The position numbers and the translations under genes are program-made. From an uncultured Moheibacter sp. (GTDB lineage: Bacteria > Bacteroidota > Bacteroidia > Flavobacteriales > Weeksellaceae), in NCBI GenBank assembly GCA_937875605.1, contig CALLXZ010000077.1:1-5164 (forward strand): a stretch of 5,164 nt of DNA. The letters run 5' to 3'. Within the stretch, counting starts at the first letter, position 1. Every line of letters starts with the position of its first letter. The notes under the pieces were generated by a model. That model saw only the letters and a program-made list of their open reading frames with translations. It did no database searches and was not told the DNA's origin. Of the stretch, positions 1 to 5,164 are shown piece after piece.

Positions 1-910
1 CGTTCGTGCAGCGGATGGACATATTTGGCTGCAGCAGAATTTAGGAAGTTCACAAGTTGCGGCGAGCATTGACGATGAATCGGCAAGAGGTGATTATTTC
101 CAATGGGGACGTTGGGATGACGGCCATCAATTGAAAGATTCTGAAATGAGCGATGTTTATCCAACACCAAATAATCCTTTAGGTTTGGGAGAAGGAACCG
201 ATATCTTTTATATCAATGGCGGTTCTCCTTACACGGAATATACAGGTTGGTTTGCCAATCCAAATCAAAACGATACTTGGACTGCGAAAACTTTAGATGA
301 AGTAACGGAACATAATGGGATGGATCCTTGTAAAGCCCTCGGAAACGATTGGGAAATCCCGACAGAAGCGGATTGGGACAATGTGATGCAATTGGAAGAA
401 ATTTTTCCGGCACCGGAAGGTTCTGACAACAACGGAATTACAAGAGGTTTTGAAAGTAATTTGAAAATTGCCGGTGCGGGTGCTCGTAAAGATGATAGTT
501 TCGCATTCGAAGGACAGCGTGCCTACATATGGACCAGAACCGCAAGTGCTAATCCTGACTTTTACCGATTTGTTTATTTAGGAACGTATGTAGGAAGCAC
601 AACAGGATTTGGTGGGGATGCAAAAAGCCACGGATATTCGGTAAGATGTGTGAACAAAGGGGAAGTAATGAGCGTTTCAGACTTAACCAAATCAAGTGTT
701 TCCGTTTATCCGAATCCAACAAATGGTATCGTTTATATTAATTCAAAAGAAAAAGTAAAAACAGTGGAAGTTTACAACTTAAATGGTCAGAAGATCAAAG
801 AATCAAATGCTTCTAATATCAACTTAAACGGCTTTTCAAAAGGCGTATATCTTATCAAAGTTACGTTGGCAAACAATCACCAAAAGACATTGAAAATTAT
901 TAAAAACTAA
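1..910 (+). CDS. FISUMP-domain secreted protein with T9SS C-terminal sorting domain (5' partial)
   Basis: The reading frame is open from base 2 to the TAA at 908-910, giving 302 visible residues with the N-terminus outside the window. The TTG at 131 is only an internal Leu codon, because conserved domain sequence continues upstream of it. Residues 4-43 (ADGHIWLQQNLG, then GDYFQWGRWDDGHQ), DPC at 108-110, PTEADW at 120-125, IWTRTAS near 176-182 and GYSVRCV at 211-217 are the landmarks of the Fibrobacter succinogenes major paralogous (FISUMP) domain, a C-type-lectin-like fold. Cys110 and Cys216 sit at its usual paired positions. Residues 232-302, starting VSVYPNPTNG and continuing VEVYNLNGQKI and GVYLIKV to a basic KIIKN end, form a type A T9SS sorting domain. 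The protein should therefore cross the outer membrane by the Por system and be released or anchored at the surface. Its ligand or substrate is unknown. The gene is convergent with ndk and shares its terminator. Confidence 0.9.
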   Translation, partial: VRAADGHIWLQQNLGSSQVAASIDDESARGDYFQWGRWDDGHQLKDSEMSDVYPTPNNPLGLGEGTDIFYINGGSPYTEYTGWFANPNQNDTWTAKTLDEVTEHNGMDPCKALGNDWEIPTEADWDNVMQLEEIFPAPEGSDNNGITRGFESNLKIAGAGARKDDSFAFEGQRAYIWTRTASANPDFYRFVYLGTYVGSTTGFGGDAKSHGYSVRCVNKGEVMSVSDLTKSSVSVYPNPTNGIVYINSKEKVKTVEVYNLNGQKIKESNASNINLNGFSKGVYLIKVTLANNHQKTLKIIKN

Positions 911-917
911 TAAATAT

Positions 918-979
918 TGCCCGGATTATTCCAGCCTTATCGTTAAAGTAAAAATACAAAAGGCGAAGTAAACCGGGCA
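918..979. repeat. Nested inverted repeat downstream of the FISUMP gene
   Basis: TGCCCGG at 918-924 is a perfect inverted match to CCGGGCA at 973-979. Inside it, GCCTT at 934-938 pairs with AAGGC at 960-964. The structure begins 8 bases after the stop codon of the FISUMP gene. It could fold as a long 3' UTR hairpin with an internal loop. No T-run follows it, so it is not a typical intrinsic terminator; the better terminator lies further downstream. Its function is unknown and chance pairing is possible. Confidence 0.35.
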
Positions 980-1040
980 GTCAAACCGCTGGCCTCATTT
1001 ACCTAATTACTCATGTGTTGTTTTAATTTAATGTGAAGTA

Positions 1041-1070
1041 AAAAGCCGTCCCAATTATGGGGCGGCTTTT
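1041..1070. terminator. Bidirectional intrinsic terminator between convergent genes
   Basis: AAAAGCCGTCCC (1041-1052), loop AATTAT (1053-1058) and GGGGCGGCTTTT (1059-1070) form a 12-base-pair stem with one G-T wobble and a GC-rich core. The T-run is TTTT on the + strand and TTTTT on the - strand (complement of 1040-1044). It can therefore end transcription of the + strand FISUMP gene (stop 131 bases upstream) and of the - strand ndk gene (stop 25 bases away). Confidence 0.88.
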
Positions 1071-1094
1071 ACTAATTTTATAATCTAATTCTAA

Positions 1095-1520
1095 TTAAGA
1101 ATTGAAGATTTCTCTTCCTGAAAAATGGAAGTTAGCTTCGATATTTGCATTTTCATCGCTGTCAGAACCATGGATAGCGTTTGCGTCGATGGATTCTGCG
1201 TATTTATTTCGGATCGTTCCTTCTGCTGCATCTTTTGGGTTGGTTGCACCGATTAAATTTCTGAAATCCTCGATAGCATTGTCTTTTTCCAAAACCGCTG
1301 CAACGATAGGGCCTGAAATCATGAATCCTACTAAATCATTGAAAAAAGGACGTTCTTTGTGCACCGCATAAAATTTTTCCGCTTCTGCTCTTGAAAGCTG
1401 CGTTAATTTCATGGCATTAATTTTAAATCCGGCATTTGTGATGTCTGCCAAAATATTTCCGATATATCCGTTTTTCACAGCATCGGGTTTAATCATCGTT
1501 AGTGTAATCTTTCCTGACAT
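1095..1520 (-). CDS. ndk: Nucleoside-diphosphate kinase
   Basis: This cytosolic enzyme moves the gamma-phosphate from ATP to other (d)NDPs through a phosphohistidine and so balances nucleotide pools. With the ATG at 1520 the product is 141 residues ([15 protein letters not shown]...), the normal length for bacterial Ndk. All signature residues are visible: Lys11 in KPDAV, Tyr51, Phe60, Arg87, Thr93 in GATNP, Arg104, Asn114 and the catalytic His117 in NAIHGSDS, with Glu128 behind it. A longer reading from a TTG at 1541 is unlikely. It would add seven residues not found in the family, and that TTG is part of the -7 promoter element. There is no Shine-Dalgarno sequence; the leader just before ATG is A-rich, as is usual in Bacteroidota. 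The gene appears monocistronic, with its own promoter and the terminator at 1041-1070. Confidence 0.97.
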   Translation of the reverse strand: MSGKITLTMIKPDAVKNGYIGNILADITNAGFKINAMKLTQLSRAEAEKFYAVHKERPFFNDLVGFMISGPIVAAVLEKDNAIEDFRNLIGATNPKDAAEGTIRNKYAESIDANAIHGSDSDENANIEANFHFSGREIFNS

Positions 1521-1538
1521 TTTTTGTTTTTTGAGCGG

Positions 1539-1546
1539 CAAAAGTA
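1539..1546 (-). promoter_or_regulatory. Probable ndk promoter -7 element (TACTTTTG)
   Basis: On the - strand this reads TACTTTTG, a full match to the Bacteroidota -7 consensus TAnnTTTG. It ends 18 bases upstream of the ndk ATG, which predicts a leader of roughly 12-16 bases. I see no convincing TTG/TTTG -33 box at about 19-21 bases further upstream, so the call rests on the -7 match and its position. Confidence 0.55.
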
Positions 1547-1607
1547 GTCAGAATTAAATTAAGTAAAAAGCATAATTTAAAAAAGTCATAGTGTAAAGTG
1601 TAGAAAA

Positions 1608-1634
1608 TTAACGCTTAACGTAAAAACGTTTAAC
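1608..1634. repeat. TTAACG repeat cluster with a small hairpin after the 1642-2529 gene
   Basis: TTAACG occurs at 1608-1613 and 1615-1620, and CGTTTAAC at 1627-1634 is a near-inverted copy. AACGT (1617-1621), loop AAAA and ACGTT (1626-1630) make a perfect 5-base-pair stem, which gains two or three pairs if one base bulges. On the - strand it lies 12 bases after the stop of the 1642-2529 gene and is followed by TTAATTTTC, so it may be a weak terminator for that gene. The stem is AT-rich and short, and confidence is low. The rest of 1542-1641 is plain AT-rich sequence carrying the ndk promoter. Confidence 0.3.
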
Positions 1635-1641
1635 ATTTGGT

Positions 1642-2529
1642 TTACTCTCTATAAATCAATGGAGCAAATCGGGATTCGTTAAAATCCGATTCTTTTTCAA
1701 ATTTGGAGATCAATTTTCTTTTCTGATTATCTACTTTCATGACTTCTACGAAAATGGGATTTTTATGAGTGGAATCAAATAAATTGTAAATATAAATTTC
1801 GAAGAATTCTTTCTCCAAAAATCCATCTGCCATGAGAATTTTATTGTCGGATTTGCATTGGTTAATCAATGATTTATACGGCTCCGAATTTTCTACTTCG
1901 TTTAGTTTTAGGAATTTGCCTAAGAACTCTGTTTGGTCGTTTTTGATTTCATAGACTTTTACATCTTTGTTTTGAAACAACCGAACCTCATATCGAAGAT
2001 TATTCTCATTGGTCAACAATGTAAACAAAACGATTTCATCGACCGGATAAGACTTTGACGTAACGGATTCGGGTTTCTTTTCCAATTTGAAAACGACTGG
2101 AAGTTGCAGAACGAGATTGACAGGTGTTCCATTTTTCAACATGGCGGGACGGATAGGTGGTAGTTCCAGTGAGATCCGATCCATCGCCAGAAGAGCAGCA
2201 TCTGCTAAAACCGGATTGCTTCCCGGCAAAGTCTCACTGCCTAACAAAATTCCTTCTTTGGAAATGATAAATTGGATCTGAGCGGAGGCATCGTAAATGT
2301 TACTTTTGCGCAAAGTTTCCTCTATACCGTCTAACTCTTTTATTAATCGTTCGGAAAGTTGTTGGGAAAGACAATTTGTCAATTCTTTTTTCAAGGACTG
2401 CGAAATTTTTCCACATCCCGGAAAAATCGCCATATCCTTTACCTGTTGTATCGAATACAATGGTTGTTGTTGGGAATACAAAAAAGAACCCATGCAGAAA
2501 ATCAGGCAATATGTAAATAATTGTTTCAA
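1642..2529 (-). CDS. Exported TonB-C-like domain protein, paralogue A
   Basis: This is a 295-residue exported protein of unknown function. Residues 1-20 (MKQLFTYCLIFCMGSFLYSQ) form a signal peptide, probably cut by signal peptidase I near YSQ. Residues 33-150 resemble the C-terminal domain of Bacteroidota TonB proteins: MAIFPGC, a second Cys 14 residues on (Cys39, Cys53), AQIQFIISKEG, PPIRPAMLKNGTPVN and LQLPVVFKL. The N-terminal anchor helix and proline-rich spacer of a true energy transducer are absent, so energising outer-membrane receptors is unlikely. Residues 160-295 (KVYEI, FLGKF, EPYKSL, ILMADGF) match only the neighbouring paralogue that I can see. The start is a TTG: there is no in-frame ATG between it and the upstream stop, and the first internal ATG (residue 13) would remove most of the signal peptide. 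A TATCTTTG element sits 14 bases upstream. Paralogue B ends 46 bases upstream. Confidence 0.85.
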   Translation of the reverse strand: MKQLFTYCLIFCMGSFLYSQQQPLYSIQQVKDMAIFPGCGKISQSLKKELTNCLSQQLSERLIKELDGIEETLRKSNIYDASAQIQFIISKEGILLGSETLPGSNPVLADAALLAMDRISLELPPIRPAMLKNGTPVNLVLQLPVVFKLEKKPESVTSKSYPVDEIVLFTLLTNENNLRYEVRLFQNKDVKVYEIKNDQTEFLGKFLKLNEVENSEPYKSLINQCKSDNKILMADGFLEKEFFEIYIYNLFDSTHKNPIFVEVMKVDNQKRKLISKFEKESDFNESRFAPLIYRE

Positions 2530-2542
2530 ATTAAGCTTCTTA

Positions 2543-2550
2543 CAAAGATA
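2543..2550 (-). promoter_or_regulatory. Probable -7 element (TATCTTTG) for paralogue A
   Basis: The - strand reads TATCTTTG, a full match to TAnnTTTG, within the 46-base gap after paralogue B. It ends 13 bases from the presumed TTG start, so the mRNA leader would be only about 10 bases. No clear -33 box is visible. Paralogue A could be expressed both from here and by readthrough from paralogue B. Confidence 0.45.
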
Positions 2551-2575
2551 GAACTCTCGATTGAACTCCTATTAT

Positions 2576-3460
2576 TTATCTTATAATTAATTCGGAATAT
2601 TTGGGGAGAATGTAAAAATCTTTCTGACTGATTTTTTCTAACAAACTTTCTTGCCCTTCTTTCAATTCATAAATATGTACATTCAGCTGATCTTCTTTTG
2701 AACTATAAATCCTGTAAAAAGTACCATTCATCAGTCCTTCGGTTATTAACATCCTGTCATTTAGTCTTTCGAAAATGGATTTATAAGGTTCGGTCTGAAC
2801 GATTTCATACATCGTCTGGTAATTTCCTAAAAAAACTTGACCGTTTGAAGTGATTTCATAGACTTTAAAGGTTTCAGGTTTAGCAATGCGGATTTCATAA
2901 ATCGAATTATTTTCCTTCAAAGTGGTCATGACCAATTCGTTCCAATCGTACTGAGGTTCTTCCGGACTATCTTCCTGAATCTGAAAGCGCACCGGAAGCT
3001 GAAAAACCAAGTTGACTGGCGAACCATCCTCTAAAAGTGCCGGACGGATTACTGAAATTTCTGTAGCAATTTCTTTTAGTGCTTTTTCGGATGCTTGTGC
3101 TAATTCGACATTTCCGCCACTCATCGCTACAATCTGAATTAATTTTCCATTTTTATCCACTACGAATTGAAGTTTTGCGCTGGCGGAATTGATTTTTAAT
3201 TCTGTCATCTTATCGGTGAAATTCCACAATTTGGCACTTAATAAATTCGAAATATTCTGACTAAAGCATTTTTGTAATTCGGATTTGTCGGTTTCTGATT
3301 CACAGCCGGGGAAAATCGCCATTTCGGCAACTTGTCTCGCTGTAAAATTATCGGATGGTTTAATTTTCACGCCTACCGGATATTTATCAATTTCCGATGT
3401 TTTTTGAGCTTGAATGATAAGAGACAGAAAGAAAACGGCAAGAGTAAAATTAATTTTCAT
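2576..3460 (-). CDS. Exported TonB-C-like domain protein, paralogue B
   Basis: This is a 294-residue exported protein with the same layout as its downstream neighbour. Residues 1-19 (MKINFTLAVFFLSLIIQAQ) are a clean signal peptide. Residues 47-161 form the TonB-C-like region: MAIFPGC (Cys53), second Cys at 65, AKLQFVVDKNGKL, VIRPALLEDGSPVN and FQLPVRFQI. Residues 170-294 are the shared unknown C-terminal region (NELVMTTL, YEIRI, FKVYEI, FLGNY, EPYKSIF, RMLITEGL). It has an extra stretch of about 14 residues between the signal peptide and AIFPGC that paralogue A lacks. As in A, there is no inner-membrane anchor or Pro-rich spacer, so a TonB function is doubtful and a periplasmic or outer-envelope location is more likely. 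The start is the ATG at 3460. A more upstream TTG (3502-3500) would add 14 residues ahead of the signal peptide and belongs to the promoter element. Confidence 0.88.
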   Translation of the reverse strand: MKINFTLAVFFLSLIIQAQKTSEIDKYPVGVKIKPSDNFTARQVAEMAIFPGCESETDKSELQKCFSQNISNLLSAKLWNFTDKMTELKINSASAKLQFVVDKNGKLIQIVAMSGGNVELAQASEKALKEIATEISVIRPALLEDGSPVNLVFQLPVRFQIQEDSPEEPQYDWNELVMTTLKENNSIYEIRIAKPETFKVYEITSNGQVFLGNYQTMYEIVQTEPYKSIFERLNDRMLITEGLMNGTFYRIYSSKEDQLNVHIYELKEGQESLLEKISQKDFYILPKYSELIIR

Positions 3461-3499
3461 AGTAAAATATTGCTTTAAATTTAAAGGATTACGGAAAGA

Positions 3500-3507
3500 C
3501 AAATATA
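3500..3507 (-). promoter_or_regulatory. Probable -7 element (TATATTTG) for paralogue B
   Basis: The - strand reads TATATTTG, a full match to TAnnTTTG, in the 84-base gap between the WG-repeat gene and paralogue B. It lies 39 bases upstream of the ATG, implying a leader of about 35 bases. No TTTG-like -33 box is seen at standard spacing. The gap has no terminator hairpin for the WG-repeat gene, so readthrough from upstream remains possible. Confidence 0.45.
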
Positions 3508-3544
3508 TTCATAATCAATAGTTTATTTCGTTCCATTATTTCCA

Positions 3545-5164
3545 TTAAAACGAATCCACTTCCACGAATTTACTTGCTATCCCATGTTGTCCGATGTATA
3601 AAACCGCATTTTTGGGTTTTCCATAACTGTAAATCTGAGTCAATCCTTTAAACAGAGAATTCCTTCCGGATATTTCTTTTTCTTGGTAAGAAACCAGTTG
3701 ATTTCCCTCCAAATCATACAATGCATATTTTCCGTCCTTTTTCGACAAAATATGCCGACCGTAAATAAACTTATAATCCGCTCCGGATTCTATTTCAAAT
3801 AGAAATTTGCGTTTGGAAATACTATAAAGCCCTTCTTTTCGAACTTGCGTTTCGTCGCGTACAACCACATGCACAAAATCTGCATTGTCGGCTTTTAGGA
3901 TTTCGCTGTATTCGGTCGGAAAAATGACCGAATAATCTTTCCCGATCAACCCATATTTTCGGTTTTTTTGTACAACAAAATATTGGTTATTTTCTGTTAT
4001 GGTATGGTCAACCGGCATCCTTTCGCCCGAACCTCTGTATTTTAATTCTTTTTCACGAGCGGCGATTTGCGTATCCAATCTATCAAATTCAACCGGAATC
4101 AGAATATTCCCATCGAAATCAATCAATCCGTCTTTTCGGTCTTTCGTTGCACGGACTAAAGGATTATGTTCGCCGGAAGAACCGACTTGATAAGTAATAA
4201 AATTCAAATTATCGTATTCAAACGGAATCAGAACTTTCCCCGTTAGATCGATCATTCCTTTCTTCCCGGCTTTCATTATCATAATTCGATTTTTAGAATG
4301 AAAACCGTGATCCTCATACTCATATTTTGACAATTGTTTTAAATCCTGGTCAAAAAAAGCAATTTTCCCTTCTTTTGTAAAAAAATAAATACCGTTTGAC
4401 TCTTCTATTTTCTCCAAATCCTTTGTCAAAGCGACACCGATGGTATCATAAAGTGTATAGTTTCCGGGTTTATAGTTTCCGGCAATAAACCGCTGGAAAC
4501 GGTCGATCAAAATAAATCCATATTCAACAGGAATGACCAATTTTTTGGTTTTCAAATTGACAACACCTTGACCGTATTTTCCATCTTTCTGCGCTTCCAC
4601 CACTCCAAATTTATCCATACGTCTGATAACTTTCCCGTAAGGATTTTCATCGCTAAAAGTTTCTTTAGTCTGAACAGGTGGATTTTGAGTGTTGGATGGC
4701 GATTTTTCGACAGGTTTTTCCGGTTTGGGAATTTCTTTTCCTTGGGTATTAAAAAATTTTTCGTCCGTTCCCGTTTGAGCCATAAAAAATTTAACCTTCT
4801 CAAATTTATCTCGCAATCTTTCTCCGTATTGTAAATAATAAGGTTGCATCGCTAAAATCTCTTTTCCGGAATTGGAAATGACACCCCAATTATCATGGAT
4901 GTTGACGATGTAATAATCCGGATAATAATTTATTCCCAAAACAGGGTCGGACTGAAGTCCGGAAATCCGGTCATATTTAGCTTCGGTGATTTCTTTTCCT
5001 TTTTGGTCCAAAATTCCCAATTTGCCATTTTTGACATAAATGGCATAAATCAACAATGGATTTTTATTCACCGTATCAAAAGCCGAAACCGCATCATATC
5101 CTTTGGATTTCAATAGTTTTTCGTATTGACTCTTTTCTAATTCTCCATTTGAATTATAGTCAAA
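3545..5164 (-). CDS. WG-repeat protein (5' partial)
   Basis: The frame is open from the right edge to the TAA at 3545-3547, giving 539 visible residues; the N-terminus and any signal peptide lie outside. The TTG at 5113 is an internal Leu, not a supported start. The protein is built from about 11 diverged WG (KWGFID-type) beta-repeats, with cores near residues 43-65, 84-104 (DNWGVIS), 126-148, 189-218 (GKYGQGVVN), 226-253, 260-285, 294-320 (GKKGMIDLTGKVLIPFEYD), 336-363 (RKDGLIDFDGNILIPVEFD), 395-422 (RKYGLIGKDY), 431-458 and 471-498 (GKYALYDLEGNQL). A Pro/Lys-rich linker (146-167) separates the first three from the rest. No catalytic motif is visible. WG repeats are a structural, probable protein-interaction module, so a binding role is inferred and the partner is unknown. 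It lies 84 bases upstream of the two TonB-C-like genes on the same strand. Confidence 0.88.
   Translation of the reverse strand, partial: FDYNSNGELEKSQYEKLLKSKGYDAVSAFDTVNKNPLLIYAIYVKNGKLGILDQKGKEITEAKYDRISGLQSDPVLGINYYPDYYIVNIHDNWGVISNSGKEILAMQPYYLQYGERLRDKFEKVKFFMAQTGTDEKFFNTQGKEIPKPEKPVEKSPSNTQNPPVQTKETFSDENPYGKVIRRMDKFGVVEAQKDGKYGQGVVNLKTKKLVIPVEYGFILIDRFQRFIAGNYKPGNYTLYDTIGVALTKDLEKIEESNGIYFFTKEGKIAFFDQDLKQLSKYEYEDHGFHSKNRIMIMKAGKKGMIDLTGKVLIPFEYDNLNFITYQVGSSGEHNPLVRATKDRKDGLIDFDGNILIPVEFDRLDTQIAAREKELKYRGSGERMPVDHTITENNQYFVVQKNRKYGLIGKDYSVIFPTEYSEILKADNADFVHVVVRDETQVRKEGLYSISKRKFLFEIESGADYKFIYGRHILSKKDGKYALYDLEGNQLVSYQEKEISGRNSLFKGLTQIYSYGKPKNAVLYIGQHGIASKFVEVDSF

Noticed and set aside
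1013..1036. Seven-codon ATG frame just before the terminator
   Set aside because: Too short, with no ribosome-binding context or conservation argument.
1087..1103. AATTCT/AGAATT inverted repeat across the ndk stop codon
   Set aside because: A 6-base AT-rich stem next to a much stronger terminator; expected by chance in AT-rich DNA.
1102..1371. 89-residue open frame on the + strand
   Set aside because: It lies entirely antisense to ndk, whose catalytic residues are all intact, and its product has no recognisable features.
1642..3460. Calling the two paralogues TonB energy transducers
   Set aside because: They have cleavable signal peptides but no anchoring helix and no Pro-rich periplasm-spanning segment. 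Only the C-terminal-domain-like motifs match.
4568..4834. 88-residue + strand frame and an overlapping 83-residue - strand frame (4552-4803)
   Set aside because: Both are shadows of the WG-repeat gene. The Lys/Phe-rich compositions are what low-GC codons give in other frames.
1..5164. CRISPR array, tRNA/rRNA gene, insertion sequence or toxin-antitoxin pair
   Set aside because: No regularly spaced direct repeats, RNA-gene signatures, transposase motifs or terminal inverted repeats were seen on either strand.

Overview
The window looks like chromosome from a member of the Bacteroidota, most likely the Flavobacteriia (Chryseobacterium/Weeksellaceae-like). The evidence is AT-rich DNA, a C-terminal sorting domain typical of type IX secretion (T9SS), TAnnTTTG promoter -7 elements, A-rich sequence in place of Shine-Dalgarno sites, and WG-repeat and TonB-C-like proteins of the kind common in this phylum. 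The genus is inferred from overall character, not from a marker gene.

Layout. (1) Bases 1-910, + strand: the 3' part of a gene for a secreted FISUMP-domain protein ending in a T9SS sorting domain. The gene is open to the left edge. (2) Bases 911-1094: a convergent intergenic region with a nested inverted repeat and a strong bidirectional terminator hairpin (1041-1070). (3) Bases 1095-1520, - strand: ndk, nucleoside-diphosphate kinase, with every catalytic residue present. (4) Bases 1542-1641: a 100-base intergenic region with short TTAACG-type repeats. (5) Bases 1642-2529 and 2576-3460, - strand: two tandem paralogues of almost equal length (295 and 294 aa). Each has a signal peptide, a TonB-C-like domain without the usual membrane anchor or proline-rich spacer, and a shared C-terminal region of about 130 residues that I do not recognise. 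(6) Bases 3545-5164, - strand: a large WG-repeat protein, open to the right edge.

Functional picture. ndk is housekeeping (nucleotide pools) and is probably unrelated to its neighbours. The WG-repeat gene and the two TonB-C-like genes lie head to tail with gaps of 84 and 46 bases and no clear terminator between them, so they may be co-expressed. Each TonB-C-like gene also has its own -7-type promoter element. If they work together, an envelope or cell-surface role is the reasonable inference. No known system can be named from the sequence. Three genes have start-site questions: the most upstream in-frame TTG of ndk and of the 2576-3460 gene falls inside the promoter element, whereas the 1642-2529 gene seems really to use TTG.
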